This document shows positions 25,365 through 35,052 of a stretch of DNA of 64,000 nucleotides, piece by piece. Position numbers and translations under genes: made by a program. Source of the DNA: Hyphomicrobiales bacterium. Its GTDB lineage: Bacteria > Pseudomonadota > Alphaproteobacteria > Rhizobiales > Rhizobiaceae. The stretch is taken from the NCBI GenBank assembly GCA_900472175.1, contig UCHD01000007.1, positions 1 to 64,000 of the forward strand, given 5' to 3'. The first letter of the stretch is position 1. Every line of letters begins with the position of its first letter. The notes under the pieces are model-generated. The model searched no databases. It was not told the origin of the DNA and was given only the letters and a program-made list of their open reading frames with translations.

Positions 25365-26783
25365 CTAAATCTTGCGGCGCAGGATGACGGCATAGAACCC
25401 GTCCAGTCCGCCAGAGAACCCGTCCTGCGGATCAATCATCGCCGGTGTGGTGCGGAATTCGCCGAGCGAAGTCACAGCATTTTCCAGACCTGGCCAATCC
25501 GCCGGGTTGATCGCCACCCGTTCGCAATTGCCATCGGCCAGGACGCGCTCGGTGACGGCTTCACCTTCGCGCGTATCCAGCGAGCAGTTGGAAAAGACCA
25601 CCAGCCCGCCGGGTTTCACCAGCGTCAACGCATGACGGAGCAACCTTTCCTGAAGCACGGCCAGCTTTTCGATATCCTCCGGCCCCTTGGTCCATAGAAC
25701 GTCGGGGTGACGGCGGATTGTGCCGGTCGAGGAGCATGGCGCGTCCAGCAGGGCAGCATCGAACAGCTCTTCAGTGCGGAAATCGGCCATGTTGATTTCT
25801 TGCGTGGCCGCTTCCAGCCCGAGCCGGGCGAGATTGCCCTGCAGGCGCTTGAGGCGGCTGGCCGACTGATCGAGCGCCGTGACCTCGGCGCCAGCGAGAA
25901 CAAGCTGTGCCGTCTTGCCGCCAGGAGCGGCGCAAAGATCGATCACCCTCTTGCCCGCAAGAGAGCCGAAAAGTTTAGCCGGAAGGGCGGCGGCCGCGTC
26001 CTGTACCCACCACTCACCGTCTTCGAACCCTTCAAGCGAGGGGACCGCGCCGGAAAACCCGGCGAGACGGACCGAACCCGTTGGCAGCAGGCGGCCATTC
26101 AGCTTTTCAGCCCACCCCTCGGCATCCGTTTTGACCGTCAGGTCGATCGCAGCTGGCGTTAGAAGCGCACTGGCAATACGGCCGGCTTCGTCGGCGCCGT
26201 AATAGGCGACCAACCGCTTGTGGAACCACGCCGGGATTGCCGGGATTTTTTCGCCGACATTTTCAAGCAAATCGCGCTTCTCGCGGGACAGCCGGCGCAG
26301 CACGGCGTTGACGAGGCTGGCAAACCGCTTGTTGCGCGGGTCGATCTGCGCCTGCTCGACCGCGAGATCGACGGCCGAGTGATCTGGAATATCGAGATAG
26401 AGGATCTGTGCAGCGGCGACCGTCAGTACATGATCGAGTGCACGGGCACCTTCCGGTAGCGGATTTTGCAGCAACGAGCCGATCATCGCCTCGATGCGCG
26501 GCAATTGCCGCAGTGCCGAGTTGAGGATGGCCCGGACCAGCGCACGATCGGCCTCGTTCAGCTCGCGATAGACGGGATTGCCGTTGCCGGCATCCAGCAT
26601 GCCATCCAGCGACGTCTTGCGATCGACAACGGCGGCAAGCATCTTGGCGGCAGCCTGCCTGGCCCGGATTCCTGGCTTGTCACTGCGTTCGAAGGCCGGA
26701 TTCTCCGAACCATCGCCGCGCGAACGGGCAGGGCGTTTATTTCGTTTCGGGCGCGAATCGATTTTATTATCGTCAGACGTCAA
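25365..26783 (-). CDS. rsmB: 16S rRNA (cytosine-C5)-methyltransferase RsmB (Fmu/Sun)
   Basis: RsmB methylates C967 (E. coli numbering) of 16S rRNA with SAM. The 472-residue protein has a basic, disordered first 40 residues, a NusB-like helical domain (about 40-190), and then the Rossmann methyltransferase domain. In that domain, the SAM loop reads [13 protein letters not shown], motif IV is [15 protein letters not shown] and motif VI is [12 protein letters not shown]; both catalytic cysteines are present. The start overlaps the end of htpX by 4 bp (ATGA), indicating translational coupling. The basic N-terminal extension is longer than in E. coli. Confidence 0.93.
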   Translation of the reverse strand: MTSDDNKIDSRPKRNKRPARSRGDGSENPAFERSDKPGIRARQAAAKMLAAVVDRKTSLDGMLDAGNGNPVYRELNEADRALVRAILNSALRQLPRIEAMIGSLLQNPLPEGARALDHVLTVAAAQILYLDIPDHSAVDLAVEQAQIDPRNKRFASLVNAVLRRLSREKRDLLENVGEKIPAIPAWFHKRLVAYYGADEAGRIASALLTPAAIDLTVKTDAEGWAEKLNGRLLPTGSVRLAGFSGAVPSLEGFEDGEWWVQDAAAALPAKLFGSLAGKRVIDLCAAPGGKTAQLVLAGAEVTALDQSASRLKRLQGNLARLGLEAATQEINMADFRTEELFDAALLDAPCSSTGTIRRHPDVLWTKGPEDIEKLAVLQERLLRHALTLVKPGGLVVFSNCSLDTREGEAVTERVLADGNCERVAINPADWPGLENAVTSLGEFRTTPAMIDPQDGFSGGLDGFYAVILRRKI

Positions 26784-27742
26784 GACCAGGGACCTTTTTT
26801 CGGTGGTTCGGAACCACCGCGACCCCAGCCTGTCGGCGGCACGGAGCGCGATTTGCGCACGGGATTATCAGCCCTGACCGGCGGCGTCGAGACCGGCTGC
26901 ATCTCTTGCGCCATCTGCTGCAGGGCAGCGATGCGGTTTTCCGTCGCCGGATGGGTGGAAAACAGATTGTCCATGCGCTCGCCCGACAGCGGATTGATGA
27001 TGAACATATGAGCGGTGGCAGGATTACGCTCTGCCTCGGCATTCGGCACCTGGTGGGCAAAATTCGAAATTTTTGCCAGTGCCGATGCCAATGCCAGCGG
27101 CTTGCCGCAGATCTCGGCACCACGCCGGTCGGCCGAATATTCACGCGTCCGGCTGACGGCCATCTGCACGATCATTGCTGCGAACGGTGCGACAATCATC
27201 GCCACCAGAACGCCGATAAAGCCGAGCGGATTGTTGTTTTCACGATTGCCACCGAAGAAGAAGGCGAAATTGCCGAGCATGGATATCGCGCCCGCAAGCG
27301 TCGCCGTCAGTGTCATGGTTAGCGTGTCACGGTTTTGCACGTGAGCCAGTTCATGCGCCATAACGCCTGCGACTTCATCATAGGTCAGCGCATTCAAAAG
27401 CCCCGTGGACGCAGCAACTGCAGCATTTTCTGGGTTGCGGCCCGTCGCAAAGGCGTTCGGCTGCGGGTTGTCGATGACATAGACCTTGGGCATTGGGAGA
27501 CCGGCATTCTTCGCGAGATCACGGACAATGCCGTAATATTCCGGAGCCGAGCGCGCATCGACCTCCTGGGCGCGATACATGCGCAGCACCATGCTATCGG
27601 AATTCCAGTAGGAAAAGAAGTTCATGCCCGCGGCGATAACGAGGGCGATCATCATGCCGCCCCGGCCGCCGATGAGGAAGCCGACCGCCATGAACAACGC
27701 GGTCATAAAGGCCAGAAGCATGGCGGTGCGCATCAGATTCAT
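26780..27742 (-). CDS. htpX: Zinc metalloprotease HtpX
   Basis: A membrane-bound M48-family protease in inner-membrane quality control. The 320-residue protein has two N-terminal transmembrane helices (about 7-25 and 30-48). The zinc motif HELAH is at residues 130-134, with the third ligand expected in SADRRGAEI. Two further hydrophobic segments follow at about 145-200. It ends with a proline- and basic-rich tail of about 35 residues. It is the first gene of the htpX-rsmB pair (4-bp overlap). A parS-like site lies 27 bp upstream of its start, within the promoter region. Confidence 0.95.
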   Translation of the reverse strand: MNLMRTAMLLAFMTALFMAVGFLIGGRGGMMIALVIAAGMNFFSYWNSDSMVLRMYRAQEVDARSAPEYYGIVRDLAKNAGLPMPKVYVIDNPQPNAFATGRNPENAAVAASTGLLNALTYDEVAGVMAHELAHVQNRDTLTMTLTATLAGAISMLGNFAFFFGGNRENNNPLGFIGVLVAMIVAPFAAMIVQMAVSRTREYSADRRGAEICGKPLALASALAKISNFAHQVPNAEAERNPATAHMFIINPLSGERMDNLFSTHPATENRIAALQQMAQEMQPVSTPPVRADNPVRKSRSVPPTGWGRGGSEPPKKGPWS

Positions 27743-27768
27743 AAGGTCATGTCTCCAAAGTTTGCCGA

Positions 27769-27784
27769 TGTTTCACGTGAATCA
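27769..27784. other. parS-like site upstream of htpX
   Basis: TGTTTCACGTGAATCA differs from the parS consensus at one of 16 positions. It lies in the gap between htpX and the SdhAF4 gene. Confidence 0.75.
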
Positions 27785-27860
27785 TGGTTTCGCTTCAACA
27801 AAGGTTTCCTATATGATGGGAACACTAGTCGCATTCTTCAACTTTTTCGCGGAAATTCGC

Positions 27861-28061
27861 ATGCAGAACGATAACGACAATTTGCCGGTGGAACCGCGCA
27901 AGCCACTGCCGCCAGCCGCAAAACGCGCACTGGCCGAAGCCGAGGAACGCCGCAAGGCTCAAAAGCCGGTCGAGTTACCCGAGGAACTGGGCGGCCGTGG
28001 TGGTGCCGAGCCGTCGCGTTTTGGTGACTGGGAGATCAATGGCCGGGCGATCGATTTCTAA
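27861..28061 (+). CDS. SDHAF4/DUF1674 protein, succinate dehydrogenase assembly factor
   Basis: A 66-residue protein that ends in the family hallmark GGRGGAEPSRFGDWEINGRAI followed by DF. DUF1674 proteins are the bacterial counterparts of mitochondrial SDHAF4, which binds flavinated SdhA and shields it before assembly with SdhB. The first half is proline- and charge-rich and probably disordered. The start is the ATG preceded by GCGGAAATTCGC; the frame is open further upstream but without a better site. No sdh genes are in the window, so the partner is encoded elsewhere. Confidence 0.85.
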   Translation: MQNDNDNLPVEPRKPLPPAAKRALAEAEERRKAQKPVELPEELGGRGGAEPSRFGDWEINGRAIDF

Positions 28062-28111
28062 GGAAATAATTCCTGTTTAAATTGCATCGTGTTCGGTATA
28101 TTTTCCTATTC

Positions 28112-28582
28112 ATGATGCTGCACCCGTCTTCACTCCTCATTTCCGCATCGATCGTGTTGCCCGTGGCTGCACCTTTACATGCCGCTGATTCCAACAAACG
28201 AATTGAGATAGCCGGTCCGGTCGTGGCAGAAGTCATCCGCGTCATCGACGGGGATACGATTCTGGTGGCGGCGAAACCCTGGCCGCAACAGACCATGGAA
28301 GTCTATGTCCGGCTGCGCGGCATTGATGCGCCGGAGCTGAAATCGGCCTGCGCAACCACACGCAATGCCGGCCAGCAGGCACGCGCAGCGCTTACAAGCC
28401 TGACCAGCGATCAGGGTGAAATCCAGCTGACGCATATTTCCGGCGACAAATATTTTGGCAGGGTCGTCGCCGATGTCAGCCTTTCCGATGGGCGGAATCC
28501 GGCTCAGGAGATGCTGTTGGCCGGTTATGTCTCGCCTTATGACGGCGGGCGAAAATCAAAGGCCTGTGCGTCGTTTTGGTGA
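28112..28582 (+). CDS. Exported thermonuclease-like (SNase-fold) protein
   Basis: A 156-residue protein with an N-terminal signal peptide (to about residue 25, PLHAAD) and a staphylococcal-nuclease domain. VIRVIDGDTILV and VRLRGIDAPE, the Asp-containing calcium/catalytic segments, are visible, as is DKYFGRVVADV carrying the second catalytic Arg. The C-terminal helix is LAGYVSPYDGG. Expected in the periplasm, degrading DNA or RNA in a calcium-dependent way if the catalytic residues are functional. A TTG 30 bases upstream would lengthen the signal peptide. It converges on acs, with a palindromic repeat between. Confidence 0.8.
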   Translation: MMLHPSSLLISASIVLPVAAPLHAADSNKRIEIAGPVVAEVIRVIDGDTILVAAKPWPQQTMEVYVRLRGIDAPELKSACATTRNAGQQARAALTSLTSDQGEIQLTHISGDKYFGRVVADVSLSDGRNPAQEMLLAGYVSPYDGGRKSKACASFW

Positions 28583-28597
28583 ACCAGCGGGTTTGTC

Positions 28598-28622
28598 CAC
28601 TTCTCCCCAGCAGGGAGAAGTG
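28598..28622. repeat. Small inverted repeat CACTTCTCCC/GGGAGAAGTG
   Basis: A 25-bp hairpin sharing the TTCTCCCC/GGGAGAAG arms with the larger repeat that follows at 28676. It is probably the left part of a composite rhizobial palindromic element spanning 28598-28726. Confidence 0.5.
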
Positions 28623-28675
28623 CCGAGCGAATGCGAGGCGATGAGAACGCGGCACGGCACATTACGAGTGCTTGG

Positions 28676-28726
28676 CCCCCTCATCCGGCGCTTCGCGCCA
28701 CCTTCTCCCCGATGGGGAGAAGAGGG
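28676..28726. repeat. Rhizobial palindromic intergenic repeat, copy 2
   Basis: CCCCCTCATCCGGCG, then CACCTTCTCCCC-GAT-GGGGAGAAG. The order and spacing match the copy at 1636-1687. It lies in the gap between the convergent nuclease and acs genes and could serve as a transcript-end hairpin. Confidence 0.6.
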
Positions 28727-28748
28727 TACATACTGGCCTTTCAGCGCT

Positions 28749-30698
28749 CTATTTCTTGTTCTGCCGGTTGGCGATCAGGTCATCGACAACAGCCGGATCG
28801 GCAAGCGTCGAGGTGTCACCGAGTGAGCCGAAATCGTCTTCGGCGATCTTGCGCAGGATACGGCGCATGATCTTGCCGGAACGGGTTTTCGGCAGGCCGG
28901 GCGCGAACTGGATCTTATCCGGCGAAGCAATGGCCCCGATTTCCTTGCGAACATGGGTGACCAATGCCTTGCGCAGATCATCCGAGCCGGTCTCACCGAC
29001 CATCAGAGTCACATAGCAATAAATGCCCTGTCCCTTGATATCGTGCGGATAACCGACGACGGCGGCTTCCGACACCGAATCATGGCTTACCAGTGCTGAT
29101 TCGACCTCAGCCGTGCCCATGCGGTGGCCGGAGACGTTCAACACGTCATCGACGCGGCCGGTGATCCAGTAATAGCCATCGTCATCGCGGCGGCAGCCGT
29201 CACCGGTGAAATACTTGCCCTTGTAGGTGGCAAAATAGGTCTGGATGAAACGCTCGTGATCGCCATAGACGGTGCGCATCTGGCCCGGCCAGCTGTCGGT
29301 GATGCAGAGATTGCCGTCGGCTGCCCCGTCGATCACCTTGCCTTCGCCATCGACCAGCTGCGGCTGAACGCCAAAGAACGGCCGGGTGGCCGAGCCCGGC
29401 TTCAAAGCCGTGGCGCCGGGCAGGGGGGTGATCAGGATGCCGCCGGTCTCCGTCTGCCACCAGGTATCGACCACCGGGCAGCGGCCGTCGCCGACCACGT
29501 GATAGTACCATTCCCAGGCTTCCGGATTGATCGGCTCGCCGACCGAACCGAGTGTGCGCAGCGACGTGCGCTTCGAGCGGGTGACGAAAGCATCGCCCTG
29601 ACCCATCAGCGCCCGGATGGCGGTCGGTGCAGTGTAGAAGATGTTGACCTGATGTTTGTCGACCACGTCCCAGAGACGGCCGGCGTCCGGATAGGTCGGT
29701 ACGCCCTCGAACATCAGCGTCGTGGCGCCATTCGCAAGCGGACCATAGACGATATAGGAATGGCCGGTGACCCAGCCGACATCGGCCGTGCACCAGTAGA
29801 TATCGCCCTCGTGATAATCGAAAACATACTGATGCGTCATCGAGGCATAGACGAGGTAGCCACCTGTCGTGTGCAGCACGCCCTTGGGCTTTCCGGTTGA
29901 ACCGGACGTGTAGAGGATGAACAGCGGATCTTCGGCATTCATCTGCGCCGGCGGACAAACCGCATCGACGTTGGCGACAGCCTGATGGTACCAGATGTCA
30001 CGCTCGGAGAACCAGGCAATCTTGCCGGCGGTGCGGCGAACGACGATCACCGACGTGACCTCAACACCGCCGCGCGAAGCGATCTCGATGGCCTGGTCCG
30101 TATTGGCCTTCAACGGGATCGGCTTGCCGCCGCGCAGGCCTTCATCGGCGGTGATGACGACGGTGGATTCGCAGTCAACGATACGGCCGGCCAAGGCATC
30201 CGGCGAAAAGCCGCCGAAAACGATGGAATGCACCGCACCGATGCGCGCGCAGGCGAGCATCGCATAGGCGGCTTCCGGGATCATCGGCATGTAGATAGTG
30301 ACGCGGTCGCCTTGTTTGACGCCGTTGGCCTTCAGCACATTGGCGAGGCGGCAGACATGCTCATGCAGCTCGCGATAGGTGATCTTCTTGTCGTCATAGG
30401 GATTGTCGCCTTCCCAGATGATCGCCACCTGATCGCCGCGCTTTTCCAGGTGCCGGTCGATGCAGTTGTAGGAGACGTTGGTGACGCCATCCTCGAACCA
30501 CTTGATCGAAACGTCGCCCTCGAAAGAGGTGTTCTTGACCTTCGTATAGGGCGTGAACCAATCAATACGCTTGCCATGCTCACCCCAGAACGCTTCCGGA
30601 TTCGTGACACTTTGCGTGTACCAGGCCTGATAGGTCGCATCGTCGATCAGGGCACGTTTCCCAGCGGATTCCAGGATCGGATAGGTTTTGGCAGTCAT
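28749..30698 (-). CDS. acsA: Acetyl-CoA synthetase
   Basis: Activates acetate with ATP and CoA through acetyl-AMP. The 649-residue protein has the ANL-superfamily motifs: the P-loop [15 protein letters not shown] near residue 264, WWQTETGG near residue 414, the hinge region with [18 protein letters not shown], and the C-terminal [10 protein letters not shown] whose lysine (about residue 608) is the usual acetylation switch. The length matches AcsA of other Proteobacteria. It is divergent from trcR across a 236-bp gap. A second, related synthetase (prpE) lies 2.3 kb to the right. Confidence 0.96.
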   Translation of the reverse strand: MTAKTYPILESAGKRALIDDATYQAWYTQSVTNPEAFWGEHGKRIDWFTPYTKVKNTSFEGDVSIKWFEDGVTNVSYNCIDRHLEKRGDQVAIIWEGDNPYDDKKITYRELHEHVCRLANVLKANGVKQGDRVTIYMPMIPEAAYAMLACARIGAVHSIVFGGFSPDALAGRIVDCESTVVITADEGLRGGKPIPLKANTDQAIEIASRGGVEVTSVIVVRRTAGKIAWFSERDIWYHQAVANVDAVCPPAQMNAEDPLFILYTSGSTGKPKGVLHTTGGYLVYASMTHQYVFDYHEGDIYWCTADVGWVTGHSYIVYGPLANGATTLMFEGVPTYPDAGRLWDVVDKHQVNIFYTAPTAIRALMGQGDAFVTRSKRTSLRTLGSVGEPINPEAWEWYYHVVGDGRCPVVDTWWQTETGGILITPLPGATALKPGSATRPFFGVQPQLVDGEGKVIDGAADGNLCITDSWPGQMRTVYGDHERFIQTYFATYKGKYFTGDGCRRDDDGYYWITGRVDDVLNVSGHRMGTAEVESALVSHDSVSEAAVVGYPHDIKGQGIYCYVTLMVGETGSDDLRKALVTHVRKEIGAIASPDKIQFAPGLPKTRSGKIMRRILRKIAEDDFGSLGDTSTLADPAVVDDLIANRQNKK

Positions 30699-30825
30699 CG
30701 TGATTTCCTCCCTGCGCAGGCAGTTTCAGGCGGCACATCTCCTCGTGCTCGCCCGCTTCGGGCGCCATACATATCAGGTCAAAGCACGGCGTCCATTAGA
30801 CAAAAGGTCATTTCTTCAAGAAGAA

Positions 30826-30854
30826 TTGCATTTCTGAGAGGACGAGGGTATAGA
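30826..30854 (+). promoter_or_regulatory. Candidate sigma-70 promoter of trcR
   Basis: TTGCAT (30826-30831), 17 bases, then TATAGA (30849-30854), about 80 bp ahead of the trcR start. Good spacing, moderate match; not experimentally supported here. Confidence 0.35.
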
Positions 30855-30934
30855 GGCGCTAATTTCCCGGAAATTAAGTGGTTACACCCCCACGGCCCGC
30901 GACACCGGCGCGGACGGACAGAAGGACTATATCC

Positions 30935-31636
30935 ATGGCTCAACAACTGCTTATGCCCAAAGCGACGGCCGTATGGCTTGTTGACAACACTGCCCTGTCG
31001 TTCGAACAGATCGCCACGTTCTGCAAGCTGCACCCGCTTGAGGTCAAGGCAATCGCCGACGGTGAATCCGCGCAGGGCATCAAGGGTCTCGATCCGATCG
31101 CCACCGGTCAGCTGTCCCGCGACGAGATCGCCCGCGCCGAAAGCAATCCGAACCACAAGCTGAAGATTTCCGAACCGAAGGTTCGCGTCCCCGACAACAA
31201 GCGCAAGGGGCCGCGCTACACGCCGGTTTCCAAGCGCCAGGATCGCCCGAACGCCATTTTGTGGCTGGTCCGCAATCATCCTGAACTGAAAGACGCCCAG
31301 ATCTCGCGTCTCGTTGGCACCACCAAGTCGACGATCGAGCAGATCCGCGAGCGCACCCACTGGAATTCGACCAACCTGACGGCGATGGACCCGGTAACGC
31401 TGGGCCTGTGCACGCAGATCGATCTGGACCTTGAAGTCGAACGCGCCAACAAGGGCCGTCCGCTGCCGACCGCCGCGGAACTCGGCGCGACGCTGGAAGC
31501 CTCGAAGGAAACGGAAAAGCTACCGTTCTCCTACGAGCGCGAGGAAGAAAAGGAAATCGACGCCGATGCCGTTTTCTCCAAGCTCAAGGCCCTCAAGTCC
31601 GATCGCAAGGACGAAGACGAAGACGACGCCTTCTGA
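30935..31636 (+). CDS. trcR: Cell-cycle transcriptional regulator TrcR (DUF1013)
   Basis: A 233-residue DUF1013 protein, found almost only in Alphaproteobacteria. It contains a degenerate DNA-binding region with AVWLVDNTALSFEQIATFC near the N-terminus and a second helix-turn-helix-like segment, ISRLVGTTKSTIEQIRER, near residues 127-144. A very acidic, low-complexity C-terminus (alternating Asp and Glu with Lys) follows. The name TrcR comes from family annotation as a cell-cycle transcription regulator; targets are not evident. The start has AGAAGGA at 12 bases upstream. It is a single gene with a strong terminator. Confidence 0.88.
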   Translation: MAQQLLMPKATAVWLVDNTALSFEQIATFCKLHPLEVKAIADGESAQGIKGLDPIATGQLSRDEIARAESNPNHKLKISEPKVRVPDNKRKGPRYTPVSKRQDRPNAILWLVRNHPELKDAQISRLVGTTKSTIEQIRERTHWNSTNLTAMDPVTLGLCTQIDLDLEVERANKGRPLPTAAELGATLEASKETEKLPFSYEREEEKEIDADAVFSKLKALKSDRKDEDEDDAF

Positions 31637-31660
31637 TTGGAGCACATCGCTTCCGACTGC

Positions 31661-31690
31661 AAAACCCGGATCGGCTGATCCGGGTTTTTT
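31661..31690 (+). terminator. Terminator of trcR
   Basis: AAAACCCGGATC-GGCT-GATCCGGGTTTTTT, a perfect 8- to 12-bp stem with a U-run, 24 bp after the stop codon. Confidence 0.93.
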
Positions 31691-31916
31691 GTTTTCTGCA
31701 GGCATGTTCTGCCGGTTAAGGCGGCAATCTCCTCCGGAAGCGCAAACAGACCCGGCAACGATCGCTGCAACGGTTCAGCTCCGGCCGCATACGCGGGCTT
31801 GCGATCAATCCGGCGATCGGGAAGGATAGTGAGCACGAACCTTGCTTCGCTCGCAGCATCGGTCTGACCCGCATTGGGGCAAATCGTTTCCCTTAACGTC
31901 AAATCCAGGATCCCGC

Positions 31917-32948
31917 ATGCCACGTCTCCTTTCCATTCTCGCCCCGATCGCGGCGGCAGCCTCCGCCGTTCTTTCCACCGCCACGATCGCCTCCGCCGCA
32001 GACACCGTTGCGCCAAAAGTTCTCGTCGTCACCATGTTTGGCGAAGAAGCCAAACCCTGGATCGAAGCGCGCAAGCTGGACACGAAGATAAAGGTTCCGG
32101 GCCTTTCGAAGGAATATCCGGACGTCGCCTGCGACGCCGAAGGCCTGTGCGTCATGACCACCGCCATGGGCTTCGCCAATGCCGCAAGTTCCGTATCCGC
32201 CGTGGTCTACAGCGGTCTTTTCGACCTCAAGCAGACCTACGTCCTGATCGCCGGCATTGCCGGCGTCGATCCGAACGACGCAACACTCGGCTCCGCACTC
32301 TGGGCTCGCTATGCCATCGATGGCGGCTTGCGGCACGACATCGACCCGCGCCAAATTCCTTCCGACTGGCCAAACGGCATGGTCGCGCTGGGCGCCAAAC
32401 ATCCGGGCGAAAAACCCAAATGGGGTTCGGGAACCGAAGTCTACAAGCTCGACGAGGCGCTGCTCGAAAAAGCGTTCGCGTTGACAAAGACCATCGAACT
32501 CGCCGACGGCGACAAGGCAAAAGCCTACCGCGCCACCTACCCGGCAGGCCCGGGCAGCAGCGCCCCGATCGTCGCGATCTGCGACACGGTCTCGATCGAC
32601 ACCTACTGGCATGGCTCGAAGATCGCCGAGGGCATGCAAGAATGGGCATCCCTGGTGACCGACGGCAAGGCGAACTATTGCACCACCCAGATGGAAGACA
32701 ATGCGTCGCTGACCGCGCTGCGCCGAGGCGCCGATGCCGGGCTCGTCGATTTCAACCGGATTGCCCTGCTGCGCACGGCCTCCAATTTCGATCGCGAGGC
32801 ACCGGGGCAGACAGCTGCCGAATCCCTGTCGGCGGAATCCGGCGGCTTCCTGCCTTCCACCGCCAACGCCTACCGTGTCGGCTCGACGTTTGCGAATGCC
32901 GTCATCGCTGATTGGGCGGCATGGTCGAAGGGCGTACCCGGCAAATAA
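31917..32948 (+). CDS. Secreted NUP-family purine nucleoside 'permease'-like protein
   Basis: A 343-residue protein with a Sec signal peptide (MPRLLSILAPIAAAASA to IASAAD) followed by a soluble domain. It starts APKVLVVTMFGEEAKPW and contains IAGIAGVDPNDATLGSALWARY, the hallmark of the NUP family (purine nucleoside permease). Only the signal peptide is hydrophobic enough to span a membrane, so it is unlikely to be a channel. The NUP fold resembles nucleoside phosphorylases, so a periplasmic nucleoside-binding or -cleaving role is more plausible. AGGA six bases before the ATG fixes the start. It converges on prpE with a hairpin between. Confidence 0.75.
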   Translation: MPRLLSILAPIAAAASAVLSTATIASAADTVAPKVLVVTMFGEEAKPWIEARKLDTKIKVPGLSKEYPDVACDAEGLCVMTTAMGFANAASSVSAVVYSGLFDLKQTYVLIAGIAGVDPNDATLGSALWARYAIDGGLRHDIDPRQIPSDWPNGMVALGAKHPGEKPKWGSGTEVYKLDEALLEKAFALTKTIELADGDKAKAYRATYPAGPGSSAPIVAICDTVSIDTYWHGSKIAEGMQEWASLVTDGKANYCTTQMEDNASLTALRRGADAGLVDFNRIALLRTASNFDREAPGQTAAESLSAESGGFLPSTANAYRVGSTFANAVIADWAAWSKGVPGK

Positions 32949-32957
32949 AGGCAACGG

Positions 32958-32991
32958 CGGTGTCCTCGATCGCCAGCGGCCGGGGACACCG
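32958..32991. other. Hairpin between convergent NUP and prpE genes
   Basis: CGGTGTCC / GGACACCG stem with an 18-base loop and no clear U-tract on either strand. Probably marks the shared transcript end. Confidence 0.45.
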
Positions 32992-33011
32992 AACTGCCCA
33001 AAAGACTCCGG

Positions 33012-34940
33012 CTAAGGATTATTGCTTACGTGCGGAAAACCTATGCCGCGCATCTCCAGCGCCGCAGCAATTTCATCAAGTACGGCCGGATCATCGATCG
33101 TCGCCGGCATCTTCCAGTCCTCGTGATCGGCGATCTTCTGCATCGTGCCGCGCAAGATCTTGCCCGATCGCGTCTTCGGAAGGCGCTTGACACAAATTGC
33201 CGTCTTGAAGGCGGCCACCGGGCCGATACGCTCTCGAACGAGGCCGACGACTTCCCTCTCGATATCGGCTGTTTCACGGGAAACATTCGCATTGATCACC
33301 AGGAAACCGGCGGGCACCTGACCCTTGATCGGATCGGCAATGCCGATAACGGCGCATTCCGCCACGTCGGCGTGGCTGGCGCAGATTTCCTCCATCGCGC
33401 CGGTGGACAGGCGATGACCGGCGACATTGATGATATCGTCAGTACGCGACATGATGAAAATATAACCGTCCGTATCGATATAGCCAGCGTCGGCCGTGCG
33501 GTAGTAACCCGGAAATTCGGCAAGGCAGGTGTCGCGAAACCGCTGATCGGCATTCCAGAATGTAGGTAGGCAACCCGGCGGCATGGGAAGCTTGATGACG
33601 ACATTGCCCAGCGTTCCCGTTTCAACGGGATGACCGGCATCGTCGAGCACCTGGACGTCATATCCCGGTAACGGCACGGCCGCCGATCCATATTTGACCG
33701 GCAGCAAGCCCAGACCGATCGGATTTCCGGCAACCGGCCAGCCCGTCTCGGTCTGCCACCAGTTATCGATGACCGGAACCTCAAGTTTCGCTTCCGCCCA
33801 TGCCACGGTATCGGGATCGGCACGCTCGCCCGCGAGGAACAGCGCCCGGAAGTTTGACAGGTCATGACGGCGGATCAGATCACCCTGCGGGTCTTCCTTG
33901 CGTATGGCGCGAAAGGCCGTGGGCGCGGTAAACAATGCCGTCACGCGGTGCTGTTCGATCACCCGCCAATAGGCACCGGCATCCGGCGTCCCAACAGGCT
34001 TTCCTTCATAGAGGATCGCCGTACTGCCATTCAGCAGCGGTCCATAGACGATGTAACAATGACCAACGACCCAGCCGATATCGGACGCAGCCCAGAAGAC
34101 CTCGCCGGGCTTGATGCCGAAGAAATGCTGCATCGACCATTTTAGGGCAACCATATGGCCGCCATTGTCGCGCACGACACCTTTCGGCTGCCCTGTGGTT
34201 CCCGACGTATAGAGAATGTAGAGCGGATCCGTGGCCAGAACCGGCGTGCAAGGGACCTCGGCTCCGCGCTGTTTTGCGGAAGTGGCCGCCACGGCAAAAT
34301 CGATATCCCGGCCGGCCTGCAGCCCTGCCTGGAGCATCTCGCGTTGGAAAACGAGGCAATGCGCCGGCTTATGCTGGCTGATCTCGATAGCCGCATCAAG
34401 CAGCGGTTTGTATGCAATCGTTCGTCCAGCCTCGATGCCACAACTGGCAGAAACAACCAGCTTCGCCTCGCAGTCGGTGATCCGCGTTGCAAGCTCGCTT
34501 GCCGCGAACCCGCCAAAGACGACGGAGTGAACGGCGCCGATACGGGCCGCCGCCAGCATCGCAAACACTGCCTGCGGGATCATCGGCATATAGATGATGA
34601 TCCGGTCACCCTTGGTAACACCAAGATCACGATAGACCGACGCCAGCGCTACCACTTCATCGAGCATGGCGCGATAGGTCCAGTGTTCCACCGTGCCGGT
34701 AACGGGGCTGTCGTAGATCAGGGCGTTCTGATCGCCGAGACCAGCTGCAACCTGACGATCGAGGCAATTGAAACAGGTATTGGTTTCACCGTCCGGAAAC
34801 CAGCGTCCGTAAACACCTTGGTTGGGATCAAAAACCCGTTCAAAAGGCACAAACCAGTTGATCTCTCCGGCCGCATTGGCCCAAAAGGTTTCGGGATCCT
34901 GTTTCCACGCGCCATAAACACCGGAATAGCTGCTCGCCAT
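33012..34940 (-). CDS. prpE: Propionyl-CoA synthetase (acetyl-CoA synthetase family)
   Basis: A 642-residue ANL-superfamily ligase with the PrpE-type opening (YSGVYGAWKQDPETFW) and NTCFNCLDR. The phosphate-binding loop is YTSGTTGQPKGVVRD, and WWQTETGWPVAGNP and the C-terminal KTRSGKILRG with the acylation-switch lysine follow. The wording of these motifs fits propionyl-CoA synthetases better than AcsA. GGAGGAG seven bases before the ATG at 34940 sets the start. A near-parS 16-mer lies inside the gene, read as VSRET near residues 553-557. No prpBCD genes are nearby, so the route from propionate onward is probably through propionyl-CoA carboxylase. Confidence 0.88.
   Translation of the reverse strand: MASSYSGVYGAWKQDPETFWANAAGEINWFVPFERVFDPNQGVYGRWFPDGETNTCFNCLDRQVAAGLGDQNALIYDSPVTGTVEHWTYRAMLDEVVALASVYRDLGVTKGDRIIIYMPMIPQAVFAMLAAARIGAVHSVVFGGFAASELATRITDCEAKLVVSASCGIEAGRTIAYKPLLDAAIEISQHKPAHCLVFQREMLQAGLQAGRDIDFAVAATSAKQRGAEVPCTPVLATDPLYILYTSGTTGQPKGVVRDNGGHMVALKWSMQHFFGIKPGEVFWAASDIGWVVGHCYIVYGPLLNGSTAILYEGKPVGTPDAGAYWRVIEQHRVTALFTAPTAFRAIRKEDPQGDLIRRHDLSNFRALFLAGERADPDTVAWAEAKLEVPVIDNWWQTETGWPVAGNPIGLGLLPVKYGSAAVPLPGYDVQVLDDAGHPVETGTLGNVVIKLPMPPGCLPTFWNADQRFRDTCLAEFPGYYRTADAGYIDTDGYIFIMSRTDDIINVAGHRLSTGAMEEICASHADVAECAVIGIADPIKGQVPAGFLVINANVSRETADIEREVVGLVRERIGPVAAFKTAICVKRLPKTRSGKILRGTMQKIADHEDWKMPATIDDPAVLDEIAAALEMRGIGFPHVSNNP
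33270..33285. other. parS-like site inside prpE
   Basis: TGTTTCACGGGAAACA: one mismatch to the parS consensus, but in the central CACGTG. Translated on the minus strand as VSRET. ParB affinity may be reduced because the central palindrome is broken. Confidence 0.45.
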
Positions 34941-35052
34941 TGCCGTCTCCTCCACTCCATACCGGGCGGACCCGGCCTCCGGAGCGGAGCATAGGAGATT
35001 GGCTGGGGACAGAGAAGCCAGACGAAAGCGTTAGACCTGCGGCCGCCCGGAA

